64,000 nt of DNA. It comes from Aphrocallistes beatrix. Taxonomy: Eukaryota > Porifera > Hexactinellida > Sceptrulophora > Aphrocallistidae. Shown one piece after another: positions 21,336 to 31,194 of the stretch. The notes below the pieces were generated by a model. That model was not told the DNA's origin. It did no database searches and was given only the letters and a program-made list of their open reading frames with translations. The DNA is taken from assembly GCA_963281255.1 (NCBI GenBank), contig OY725492.1, positions 2,775,696 through 2,839,695 of the forward strand, written 5' to 3'. Numbering within the stretch: position 1 is the first letter of the stretch; each line of letters begins with the position of its first letter. The position numbers and the translations under genes are program-made.

Positions 21336-21733
21336 GATATATAAAGTAAACAAATCTCAAAATTATGCTAGAAACTTACTCTCAACGGTTGACATGGGGT
21401 TTTCAGGGGTGTAGATTTCGAATATCATATTTTCTGGTCTACATGATAAATTATTTGTTTACTTTTGTTTACAATAGGTGCATAAAGTAAACAAATTACA
21501 AAAATATGCTAGAGACTAGCTTCCAAATGTTGACATATGAATTATATGGGTGTAGAATTCGGATATTATATTTTCTGATTGATTGATAAATTATTTGTTA
21601 ACCTTTGTTTTAAATATTTATGTAAATTAACAAAATAAGCTGGATTGAGTAATTCCAGGCACCCGCAGGGCGACTCTGCGGACACTTCGTGTTCGCAAGC
21701 TGCGCAGCGAAAGCAAGCGAAGCGCGCGCTTGT
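21336..21733 (+). repeat. about 138-bp minisatellite of the Helentron-like element
   Basis: Imperfect units containing GCTAGAGACTAGCTTCCAA, GGGTGTAGATTTCGAATATC and GATAAATTATTTGTTTAC. More units are at 20030-20150, 60230-60650 and, inverted, 56290-56480. The array ends in a GTGTTCGC-type hairpin. Confidence 0.7.
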
Positions 21734-22561
21734 GTGCTATTAAAAATTAACTAAGTTAATAATACTAAGTGCTTGGACGAAAGCTTTCAAGTAGGAAATA
21801 ATACTAATGTTTAAAAACTATTTAAAACCACTATACGTTAGTGTTCACGAATTTAATGAACCCATGACCCTGAATTCCTATTTATAAATATAACATATAC
21901 ATAGTATCTGTACTTAGGTCATTTCATAAGTACTGAGTCGTGATCTGTATTCAGAAGTTAGTGAAAATATACTATTTTCGATTTATCCATTGTATAGCTG
22001 AGGGGATCAGCTTTCGATTTGCATAAAGGGTTGTTGTGATAGAACAATTATGGTGATTGGTACGTTCGATTTATATACATGGTTTATAGTCGGGTCAAAA
22101 TAGGAAGCAAATTGTCCTAACCCCAAAATAATTGCAAGAAATTGTTTTATTGCATTTTTCCATAATATCATGTCTTAAGAGTAACATACTAAAAGTTTCC
22201 CGAAATCGGACTATCCGAAAGTGGATTGGTACGACTCCGTCGTTGACCCCGGACTATACAAATCGCCGGTTTTGAAAACGGATATTTAAACTTTCAAATG
22301 ATTGCAGATCATTTTTATTGTCATATTCGTGCTCAGCATCAAATTTCCGACAATTTAATATATATATTGATCTCCAAATTTGGTAGAAACCATATCGAGT
22401 GACCCCTTGTTTTTCTCGACTATGCTTGCTGAGTGCGAATTTCTTAATATAAATATTATAAATATTAATTTAAAAATATTATTACTTACGGCTGGTGGCA
22501 TAAATGTATTATTAATGGGAAACATACAAATAAAATTTAAAATTTGGTTTCCATCTCAACT

Positions 22562-22734
22562 GGGTCTTGGATTGCTGTAGAAAACACTAGCACAGCTTTG
22601 TAAGACGGAATCCTCTTTCATCAACCTGTGTAGAGCAGACTTATCACACCGAGTGAATGCATGTAGAAAAGGCAGGCTGTCACAGATGTCGTTCCAAAAC
22701 GCCTGCTTTATAACCTTTATGTCATACAATACGG
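22562..22734 (-). pseudogene. fragment of an invertebrate transposon-associated protein ('LPFLHAFTRCD')
   Basis: On the minus strand the frame reads IKQAFWNDICDSLPFLHAFT followed by RCDKSALHRLMKED. The phrase 'FLHAxTGCDTT' recurs in a large uncharacterised protein family in cnidarian, mollusc and other invertebrate genomes. Here Cys-Asp is kept but the Gly before it and the following Thr pair are not. It lies back-to-back with the plus-strand piece at 22780-23100, which in intact family members would follow on the same strand. An internal inversion is therefore likely. Confidence 0.5.
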
Positions 22735-22779
22735 TTGGTTTCCCTTTATCCGAGTAGAAGTATATCTTTGTCTGTTGTT

Positions 22780-23145
22780 AATTTCGTGATACCTGAAAGA
22801 CAGCTTCCTACAGCCTCCGCCACGAAATTTCACTCTCTGAGGAGCTCCTTCCAGGTGATGTTGTGGAAGGGCATGACTGATGATATGGAGGTCACGGATG
22901 GGGATGGGACTGTCAAGATAACAGCCTAATCCCAGTCATGATGGACGCTAACCCTGCATCCGAAGCACTGAAAATGATTTATTGTAACTGTTCTACTGGC
23001 TGTAGTAGTCTCAGTTGTAGCTGCAGGAAACAAGGACTAAACAGCTCTCAAGCATGCGGACGATGTCAAGAGAACAACTGCGACAATATGAGCGAAAGAA
23101 TTGCATCAGATGATGAAACGGAAGATAAAACTAAAATACGAGCAT
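22780..23145 (+). pseudogene. Cys-rich C-terminal part of the same protein family
   Basis: Frames give LPTASATKFHSLRSSFQVML, then after a stop CNCSTGCSSLSCSCRKQGL with ACGRCQENNCDN, a CxC-type zinc-binding cluster. Family members recalled from other invertebrates have the same order: a 'LPPTxxAxxxHSxRxxxQ' block, then a C-x-C-x3-C cluster. The reading frame changes between the two parts and later runs into a MITE, so this is a relic. Confidence 0.5.
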
Positions 23146-23158
23146 ATCTATCAATCTA

Positions 23159-23541
23159 CAGTCAACTCCGCTTAAAAGGACTACAGGTTAATCGGGCCGA
23201 CAGCTTAATCAGACCACTTTTGTCAGGACCGGATTATTTATCACACATAGAAGCTAATGAAAAATATAGACACGTATTTCTATATACAGTCAAGGTCGCT
23301 TATTATGAATCCACTTAATATGAACATTCGTTTATTATGAACTAAACTCCTGGTCTCAATTTCATTTTTTAGATAGGATTTGTATCGATTCAAGTTCGCT
23401 TAATATGAAGTTATGAACAAATTTTTTGGTCCCCTGGTGGTTCACAATAAGCGACTCTGACTGTATTTTGAATAGGATTCTCTGCTTAATCGGACCAAAA
23501 TGTCCTCTCACAGATGTGGTCCTATTAAACGGAGTCGAGTG
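23159..23541. mobile_element. pogo/Tigger-type MITE, split by another MITE
   Basis: Left end CAGTCAACTCCGCTTAAAAG, right end AAACGGAGTCGAGTG, with AATCGG and GGACCA subterminal blocks shared with the copies at 25266, 29045, 33818 and 33994. A second MITE sits at 23287-23463. Confidence 0.75.
23287..23463. mobile_element. second pogo-type MITE nested in the first
   Basis: Ends CAGTCAAGGTCGCTTATTAT and CACAATAAGCGACTCTGACTG, flanked on both sides by TA. Internal ACTTAATATGAA/TTCATATTAAG-like blocks differ from the host MITE, so it is a distinct family. Confidence 0.78.
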
Positions 23542-24690
23542 TTTTTAACAATCTATCCCATCTAATTTTCCATTTTTAAATTTCATAGGTGTTAAAAGAG
23601 TCAAATTTATTTTTCCCATTAAAAATACACTTATGCCACCCAGCCGTAAGTAATAATATTTTAAAACCAACATTTAGACTATTTATATTCAGAAATTCGC
23701 ACTCAGCAAGCATAGTCGAGAAAAACAAGGGGTCACTCGATATGGTTTCTACCAAATTTGGAGAGCGGAATTTTCACATTCCAGGCCGTTGCTAGGGAGG
23801 ACCAGAAAATATTTGCCCGAAATATAGTCAATATATATATCAAATTGTCGGAAATTTGATGTTGAGCACGAATATGATTAAAAATGATCTGCAATCATTT
23901 GAAAGTTTAAATATCCGTTTTCAAAACCGGCGATTTGTACAGTCCGGGGTCAACGACGGAGTCGTACCAATCCACTTTCGGATAGTCCGATTTCGGTAAA
24001 CTTTTAGTATGTCACTCTTAAGACATGATACTATGGAAAAATGCAATAAAACAATTTCTTGCAATTATTTTGGGGTCATACATCACAGTGACCTGACTAT
24101 TAGGTGACTGTTGAAAAATTGGAATCTCCCCATTGAAAATGGCTTAAAAATGAATTTGGTGATATTTTTTTGAATTCGTGAAATAAGATCATTCAAAGGT
24201 CAAATAATTAAGAACATATGTGTGATGAAGTAAACGGGAGGTGTTCAGTACAATAACCTGTGATAAAAAGTAATTATGCAACTTTACGTGGATTTTTTCC
24301 CAATTTTCTCCCCCTAAAAATGGGACAATAGTGGTAGTATACCATTTCATAAACAATTTATTCCCCAGCCTAAAACCATAATGCTACAAATAAATCAATA
24401 TTTATGGGGTTTTTTATATGTAGAATTTAATGGAAGGATCAGGTTTAATCCAAATTTGCTCAGAAATGAAATACAGCCTTAGGGAACTCAAAATTCACGT
24501 TTGAAGGCAGTATCCTAAACTGATGTACTTAAATTGGATGTAGGAACCACAATAATTGTCCTATCACAGTAATTCTGTATGCAAATCGAAAGCTGATCCC
24601 CTGAGCTATACAATGGACAAATCGAAAATAGGATAATTCCACTAACTTTTGAATACAGATAACGGCTCAGTACTTATGAAATGACCTAAG

Positions 24691-25265
24691 TATAAAGACG
24701 AGCAGTTGCTAGCCCCATTAGTGATTTTAACCACCCAATTGCGTCGAGTTTAATACCATTCGCACTTGGACTCAGGGTATTATACAGCCTTCCAGAGATA
24801 CGCTCCTAATCTAAAATTTCTAAATTTTCATACGCCTAAATCGCTAAATAACATTGTAATATTGGGTAAATTGGGTATTTTCCTGAATTTTTACGCTCCT
24901 AAACACTTTGCAGCTTAAAATCATACGCCTAAAGGAGCGTCTTACGCTCCTAGATAATTCATTGCTTGGACTAGTCTAAGTGAACTTAGACAAAATTCGC
25001 ACTTGGACTGCAACATCATTATTTGGTATTCGGTTGAATCTGAATAATTAAGTCAACCAAATAATTTGGTCAACCGAATAATTTGGTCAACCAAATAATT
25101 TGCATGTTTTTCCAACACAATCACATGTTCTTACATGAGGTAGTTCGAACACAAATAAATATAATAGGCCTACTGGTCTGGCCATTATTCGGTTAAATTA
25201 ATATTTGGTTGAAGCGGTTTCAACCTTTTATATATTATTTTTTATTTATGTTTATATACTATATA
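24691..25265. repeat. mixed short repeats
   Basis: TACGCTCCTA and ATACGCCTAAA blocks (24780-24960) recur near 25720. At 25030-25160, alternating GGTCAACCAAATAATTTG / ACCGAATAATT blocks are an inverted relative of 6079-6250. No gene is visible. Confidence 0.55.
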
Positions 25266-25454
25266 CAGTCGACTCCGCTTAATAGGGTCACTGTTTAATC
25301 GGGTCAGCCGCTTAATCGGGTTACTTTTGGCAGGAACGGAATAGCTCTCACACGTAGAGGCTAATACAAAAATATTTTCGGTTAATAGGGTTCTCCGCTT
25401 AATCGAGTCAAAATATGCCCTGACCGATGTGACCCTATTAAGCGGAGTCGGCTG
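25266..25454. mobile_element. pogo/Tigger-type MITE
   Basis: 189 bp with ends CAGTCGACTCCGCTTAATAG and TTAAGCGGAGTCGGCTG, flanked by TA repeats. Internal ATAGCTCTCACACGTAGAGG is shared with the copies at 33818 and 33994. Confidence 0.82.
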
Positions 25455-25489
25455 TATATATTTATTTATTTATTTATATATATATATAT

Positions 25490-26125
25490 ATATGTAACGG
25501 ATTGATTGAAGAAACTGGCAGGCACAGAAAACTGATTTTTAGCATGTGGGAGTCTTTTGACTATGGCTCCAGTAAGTTCTGACCTAAGACGAAAATGTCG
25601 ACTCATCATGGAATGATGACGTCAATGTCACCTTTTTATATTTTTAAAAAATTTCAGTAACTGGGGGGGGTCAAATTTGAATGCCTAGTTATTGCGGTTT
25701 TCAAGATGATCAGAACCAGGGCATTATACAGCCCTCCAGGGATACGCTCCTAGTCTCAGCCCCATAAATTTTCATTGCCTAATTTGATAAATAACATTAT
25801 AAAATAGGGTAAATTGGGTAATTGGTAATGGCTCCACTAAGTTCTGAGCTCAGACGAAAATGTCTACTCATCATAGAATTATCAATATAGAATTATGTCG
25901 TCATTGTTTTATAATTAGAAATTTCAGTTTTTCGGCTATATAACTCAGCCATTTTAGGTGATAGAAGGCTGAAATTTTAATAGAATGTGTACCTTAATAT
26001 ACCGCACATAGTATGCAACTACCATCAAAAATGGTGAATCATCACTCTGTTATGACGTCATCAACACGCATCAAAAATTTTTAAAATTGACAGATTTGGT
26101 GATCAAGCGAAGCGCGCTTGTATAC
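25490..26125 (-). repeat. two partial copies of the 'CCTTACTATT' family
   Basis: 25490-25650 and 25830-26125 are minus-oriented pieces, from GTAACGGATTGATTGAAG to GCGAAGCGCGCTTG, separated by unrelated DNA. TGACGTCA sites are kept at 25617 and 26053. Confidence 0.65.
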
Positions 26126-26384
26126 GTATAAATATGGTGTCAAAATACTGTTACGAAAATTTTGGTATGCGGAAAAATTAGTCCCCCGGACCAACCTTTT
26201 CGCTGACCCAATTTCCAGTACCCCTATCCGTTCCTAAAATGTTTATTAGTCATCATATGATTGCGCGATATGTTGCATTTATGATGAAATTAGCCACTTC
26301 TGAATGTTTTTAATACAGTACACTCTAAACCTGATCTGAACAGCTCTGTGTTAATGATCGAAAAAATCGTTCGAATTAGTGAAA

Positions 26385-26756
26385 TAATACTAATTCTATG
26401 GGGTATTAACTATAAAAAGCGCACTTAGCAAAGTGATAAGTCATCATTTTTGGTAATAGTTATATCATATGTGAGATATATTAATATGCACATTCTATTA
26501 AAATTTCAGCTTTCTATCACCTAAAATTGAGTTATGGTCGAAAATAAGTATTAAAAAAGTGACAATGACGTCATAATTCCATGATGTGTCGACATTTTCG
26601 TCTGCGCTCAGAACTTCCTGGGGCCATGGCCAAAAAACTCCCACATGCCAAAAATCTCAGCTTTCTGGGCCTGACAGTTTCTTCAATCAATTCGTTACAG
26701 ATATATATATATAATAGTGTAGACGTATACATAAACATTAATCGAGTTTTAATAGT
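26385..26756 (+). repeat. partial copy of the 'CCTTACTATT' family
   Basis: Right part only, from the TCATCATTTTTGG block to ATCGAGTTTTAATAGTAAGG. It keeps one TGACGTCA at 26566. An open frame over it is not a gene. Confidence 0.68.
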
Positions 26757-26874
26757 AAGGTTAAATTTGTATTGTTAGGATATTAAGAATAAAATTTTGT
26801 TGTGATTGCTTTTTTAACGAGGTTTCTCAATCATTGGAAGACATTCTGAAAAATGCAGCGTCCCAATTTCGGAT

Positions 26875-27005
26875 AAGTGAATATTCCAAATTACTATTCG
26901 GACAAATGACAATATTCCGAATTACGATTCGGACAAATGACAATATTCCAAAAATCGATTCGAAAAAAATGACAATATTCCAAAAATCGATTCGGACAAA
27001 TGACA
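26875..27005 (+). repeat. 31-bp tandem repeat, about 4 units
   Basis: The unit contains TTCGGACAAATGACAATATT followed by CCAAAAATCGA. The period is 31 bp, and a short open frame across it is incidental. Confidence 0.65.
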
Positions 27006-27369
27006 ACTTAGAAATTCAGTATTCAATGTACTTCCCATTCCAGAGAAAAGACTGAAAACTTTCATATTTAGAATAGTGAGTAGAAAATCTAAATCGACAT
27101 TATCTTAGCTTTACACTCGAAAGTACTAAACAAAACACAAGCGCGAAATATAAAAGAATAATTGCAGAAAACAATGCACACTAGTCAAAAATATATGCAA
27201 GATTCCAAAAGCTGCAAAATCAGTAAACACTCGAGAGAACTAACTAAAAAAAAAATCAATATAAAATTCTAAAAGGGTTTCACCTAATATAGATACTTGT
27301 TAGATCCCTGTTTTAACTGAGCAAACATTTTTTTAACCTATTGAGGGAAGCTAGTAGGCACACACAAAG

Positions 27370-28983
27370 TTATTTCTTAGGAACCATCGATTGTTGAAAT
27401 AAACTCAAATAGGAATTAGTCTGGTCCAATGCCCCTTCAACCCATTCCTGCACAAGTGAATATGACTCTCCAACTATTGCTATGCTATCTCCTAGCACGC
27501 TGAACATTCCCGGTGAAATTATGCCATCATCTGATCCAACCTTCCAAGCGTGTACAGAATCCCCAAAACGTGGTTCTGTCCAGTGTGTATATGTAGCTAA
27601 TACTGGCGGTGGAATCTTTATGGGAACATAATTCTTGGGCATTGATTCCACAAAATTTGGTTCCTGAAATAGCAGAGTTAATTGATCAAGAGCAACATCA
27701 ACGACCATTTTCTTGGCCAAAACACAATTCTCTGGTGGCTTGACACCATCACGTGGCAAATAACTTCCCCCAATCGACTGCATAGAATGCCAATAAAAGC
27801 TTTTATCATAATCACAATAGATAGTCAGTGATCCGGGTTTTTTCATGTCAGCTAACTTTCGTTCTTGAGGATCTTTGATTGGGTTAAAGATATACACAGT
27901 TCCAAGTTTCAAATCTGTATAGTTCGGACCACTGTCAATGCCCAAGACAGACCACCATTGAGTTTCAAAATACAAATTAATCTTCGTGAGGGATTCGGAT
28001 ATTACGGAATTGATGTAGAGTGGAAAATTGGGTTTCTCATTCATCCAATTATTTTTCGATGCCAAAGATTGCAAAGCAAGTTTGGGTAGAGCAAGTATAC
28101 ATCGCCTGCATCTGATCGTTCTAGGTTTGTTAGTGTTGTCATTATACTCAATTCGTATGGGATACTCTCCGCCTTGTTCATCATCAAGTTTTACTACTTC
28201 ACTTTGCTCCTGGACTATCACTCCCTGTTCAACAACTTTTTCACGCAATGTTAATGGAATTTGATCATAACCATATTTAAGTGTAAGAAATTTTGGAGAT
28301 GAAGAGAAGTCAAGATTTGATTGAAACCCGAAGCCTGCATTAGCATTGCGATTGAACAGGCTTTTGAAACCGAGAGAACCTGCGATCATTGTAATCGTTT
28401 CATATGAGAGATCACATTTGCGCAGTAAATATTCAAAATCCCATTCATACAATTTCTTTCCTTGAAAAGACCATTTTAACCTGACATCTTGCCACTCTTC
28501 CGGTGTTGTTGGTTGTTCTGCTTTATTTTCAAGTCGGATCTTGTTGAATACGCCATTAAGTATGTAATCAGGAAGAGTATATTTGTCTTGCTCTTCTTTA
28601 CTCATTCCAGTATTAAAAAGTTTATACCACACTTTGTCTTTTTTAGCCTGCTCATCTGTAAATCGACAACCTCTAAAATAATTCAAATTTTTCTCGCTTC
28701 CCATGCTAAAATCAATAATTTGATCTTTTAGCCCCAATTCTAGCGCCAATTCATATACTTTACTGTCCTTGTAAAAACGCATTCCACCCTCTTCTTGCTT
28801 GATCTCATAGCCATCAATTTTCACTAAATCACTTTTTAATAGTCCTCCAACTCGGTCTAGTTTTTCAAGCACACAAATAGTAGGCTTTTTAGTTGTAGGA
28901 TTCATTAATTTATACGCACTATAGAGTCCTGATACTCCTGCCCCAACAATCACAATATCATAGGTGTCACCAACTTGAGCCAT
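27370..28983 (-). CDS. FAD-dependent amine oxidase (flavin monoamine / L-amino-acid oxidase-like), single exon
   Basis: An uninterrupted 537-residue frame, the size of this flavoprotein family. The N-terminus has the dinucleotide-binding fold DIVIVGAGVSGLYSAY (GxGxxG at residues 14-19). Glu40 in VLEKLDRVGG would hold the FAD ribose, and EEGGMRFY follows at 64-71. The C-terminus has GESYSLVQEWVEGALDQ (Trp514 to Gln521), the second FAD-contacting motif of amine oxidases. The middle block with TKINLYFETQWW and YTDLKLGTVYIF resembles bacterial and marine invertebrate 'amine oxidase domain' proteins. The enzyme should oxidise an amine or amino acid to an imine, giving hydrogen peroxide; the substrate cannot be told. 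No signal peptide or C-terminal membrane anchor is seen, so cytosolic. No introns interrupt it. ATTTCTCTTTTAG about 45 bp upstream could be a 5'UTR splice acceptor. The only intact host-type gene here. Confidence 0.9.
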   Translation of the reverse strand: MAQVGDTYDIVIVGAGVSGLYSAYKLMNPTTKKPTICVLEKLDRVGGLLKSDLVKIDGYEIKQEEGGMRFYKDSKVYELALELGLKDQIIDFSMGSEKNLNYFRGCRFTDEQAKKDKVWYKLFNTGMSKEEQDKYTLPDYILNGVFNKIRLENKAEQPTTPEEWQDVRLKWSFQGKKLYEWDFEYLLRKCDLSYETITMIAGSLGFKSLFNRNANAGFGFQSNLDFSSSPKFLTLKYGYDQIPLTLREKVVEQGVIVQEQSEVVKLDDEQGGEYPIRIEYNDNTNKPRTIRCRRCILALPKLALQSLASKNNWMNEKPNFPLYINSVISESLTKINLYFETQWWSVLGIDSGPNYTDLKLGTVYIFNPIKDPQERKLADMKKPGSLTIYCDYDKSFYWHSMQSIGGSYLPRDGVKPPENCVLAKKMVVDVALDQLTLLFQEPNFVESMPKNYVPIKIPPPVLATYTHWTEPRFGDSVHAWKVGSDDGIISPGMFSVLGDSIAIVGESYSLVQEWVEGALDQTNSYLSLFQQSMVPKK

Positions 28984-29044
28984 TTCCGTAGGATTACCTA
29001 AGAATTATTACTAATTGGCTAGATATACTAAAAGAGAAATAATA

Positions 29045-29207
29045 CAGGTGACTCCGCTTAATCGGGACACTTTGGTCCCCGATATTTTGTCCCGATTAAG
29101 CGGAGTTTCCAATTAACCGATGAAATTTAGTATTAGCTTCTATGAACCATTTCGTTCCTGGAGACTTGTCCCAATTAAGCGATTATCCCGATTAAGCGGA
29201 GTTTACT
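29045..29207. mobile_element. pogo/Tigger-type MITE just upstream of the amine oxidase
   Basis: Left end CAGGTGACTCCGCTTAATCG after TA, with TCCCGATTAAGCGGAGTT at the right. It carries an internal inverted TCCCGATTAAGCGG block. It lies about 60 bp from the start codon of the amine oxidase, so within its promoter or 5' intron. Confidence 0.7.
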
Positions 29208-29408
29208 ATATTGAATTTGGATTCTGTCCTAAAAATTCGGGATTTGTCCAAAATAGTGGGTTTACAATTTGTGATAAATGTCTAGCTAAGGCCAGAATGA
29301 ACCATAAATATATATAAAATAAATCCTATATGATCCATCGAATCTACTTCCAATTTAACTAAATCAATAGTAGGTATCAACATATTTATCGTATATATCA
29401 CCATTAAC

Positions 29409-29465
29409 AGGCAGTCCTCGCGGTTCGCGGTTTTGACTCTTCCCTAAAATATTTGCGACAAGTTT
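29409..29465. mobile_element. solo end of the CAGGCAG...CCTCGC pogo-type MITE family
   Basis: CAGGCAGTCCTCGCGGTTCG with TTTTGACTCTTCC matches, in reverse, the right end of the MITE at 56855-57441. The rest is missing. Confidence 0.55.
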
Positions 29466-29553
29466 ATATCATTATTTGAGCCAGAAATTCATTTGAAATT
29501 AATTAACCAACCTTCAATTTCATTACTATGAAAAAACATAGTGTAATTTATTA

Positions 29554-29663
29554 TCAGTAACTAGGCAAAATATAAGATTGAATAAATTGATAAAACTCAG
29601 GAAATTTGAAAATCGTCTTTGAGTTATATCAATTTATTCAATCTTATATTTTGCATAGTTACT
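29554..29663. mobile_element. small foldback repeat
   Basis: CAGTAACTAGGCAAAATATA continues through ATTGAATAAATTGATA, and the complement follows after about 25 bp, giving arms of about 42 bp. Confidence 0.65.
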
Positions 29664-30629
29664 GTATTTGATCTGGGGGGAGCCTAAATGAAATCCTGCA
29701 ATAATTATTTTATTAAAAGTGTAGAACTGTCTATATTCTGGATGGTTTTTATTAAAGCTATGGATTCGATTTGGGGGTGCTACTCATATTTTAAGGACTA
29801 TATAAATCAGATTTGGTTATTCAGTAGTGTACTGTAGTAGAACTATCCGAAATAATTATATTTTGAAGCGGTGAATAACGATGTTTAGTTAGAATACATA
29901 TTGCATCGATCTTGACAACAGGAATATATGTGAGAACTATTTTTTGAGCAAATTGAGAGATGAATTAAATTATTGTGGACTTTTCCATTGAATTATCCAA
30001 TTGTGGGGATAAAATATAAATTCCTTCGCTCTTTTTAGATGGAATGGTGATATTTAAATCAATATTATATTACTTTAAATCCACTTTAAGATTTCAACGA
30101 TGCTAAAAAATGCTGTTAACACCAATTTTTGTTGCTAACTGTTAACAACTGTTAATAGTAACAAATACTTTTAACAGCTATTAGTAACAATTTTATATTT
30201 TTAACAACTATTGAAATAATCGGATTTGCTACAGTACAATAAAGCAGGAACCATCAGATATAATTGAAATAGTTGCAATTGACAAAAACAAATGTAAAAA
30301 GAAAGAAACTTAAAATTTGTTTGGAAATCTAGCTGCATTTTTTTTGGCGTTTATATTTGAAGTGTCCTTAGAATTATCATCTTTACTTTTGTGAATTGTT
30401 TATTGTTAACAAAGTTAAGAACTATAACTCTTTAGTGATATCCAAATGTGTTGAAAAGCTTGATTTTCATGAGTCATGACCGTTAACAATTATTATGATA
30501 CTAGTTATAATATTATATATATTAGTATTATATATTTCTATATTCAAACTGTTTCGTTTTTTATTTTAGATATGATAGAGAGGAGAGTCAGAGAGTCAAA
30601 TAATCAGTCAAAGAGTTAGTCAGTCAGAA

Positions 30630-30667
<38 letters not shown>

Positions 30668-30765
30668 AGATATTCAAATTTTAGCCTAGTTTTATAATAT
30701 ATTTTGTTTATCTACAAAAATCATATTTATGAATGGTACGTTTCAATGAACCAGTTCCCAACACC
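29664..30765. other. unassigned AT-rich stretch with an (AG)n microsatellite
   Basis: TTAACA-rich repeats lie near 30115-30220 and an AG run at 30631-30664. No coding signal. Confidence 0.45.
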
Positions 30766-31132
30766 AAGGCTGGATTCGGTTAACCGGTTAACCGGCTAAC
30801 CGCCGTCGATCTCGGTTAACGGTTAAGAAAATCTTGGATCGGCAAGCCGATCTGCTTTATTTTCTAAATATTTACACTAATATCATTGTTTTTCGACAGA
30901 GATTCATGAATATTACTTCTAAAAAATTAATAATACATTATTATTTATATTTTTAATCATATAGTATATTTCGAGACAACTGAAAATTATCAAATTAATC
31001 ACTAGTAGGTTAAATATTAGTCTAAAAATACATATTTCAACCAATTAATATTGACATCGGTTAACCGGTTAACCGCCCTAGAGGAAACCAAAATAACCGA
31101 GCCCTAAAATCGGTTAACCAAACCCAGCCCTG
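30766..31132. mobile_element. hAT-type MITE with near-exact 8-bp duplication
   Basis: Flanked by CCAACACC (30758-30765) and CCAACACT (31133-31140), 7 of 8 alike. Ends AAGGCTGGATTCGGTTAACC and GGTTAACCAAACCCAGCCCTG are inverted apart from a base or two, with multiple CGGTTAACCGG palindromes inside. No coding capacity. Confidence 0.72.
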
Positions 31133-31194
31133 CCAACACTTTTAAATTAAGGCAAATGTTCGATAAATTGCGTTCGTTTTGAAATTTAAAAAAC

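Larger units (their letters stand above)
19525..21733 (+). mobile_element. Helentron-like non-autonomous element, interrupted
   Basis: Starts TTAAAACGCTAGGATTTG, as does the copy at 59375, and ends in the GC-rich hairpin block with GCGAAGCGCGCGCTTGT. The 3' part holds about 138-bp minisatellite units (TTGACATGGGGTTTTCAGGG...). The 5' oligo, minisatellite and 3' hairpin design fits Helentron-derived elements (HINEs), but no Rep/helicase is present, so the class is inferred. Two other repeats are inserted at 20151-21335. Confidence 0.55.
21913..24690. mobile_element. 2.8-kb element with inverted repeats of 600 bp or more, TA-flanked
   Basis: Ends CTTAGGTCATTTCATAAGTA and its complement, flanked by TA at 21911-21912 and 24691-24692. 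Complementarity continues inward for at least 600 bp on each side (for example TGGTAGAAACCATATCGAGT near 22382 and its complement near 23740), with some indels. The centre holds pieces of a Cys-rich protein gene and a nested pair of MITEs. TA duplication suggests the Tc1/mariner/IS630 group, but no DDE core is recognisable. Confidence 0.65.

Noticed and set aside
26834-27055. 73-residue open frame next to the amine oxidase
   Set aside because: Mostly a 31-bp tandem repeat; no reason to call a gene.
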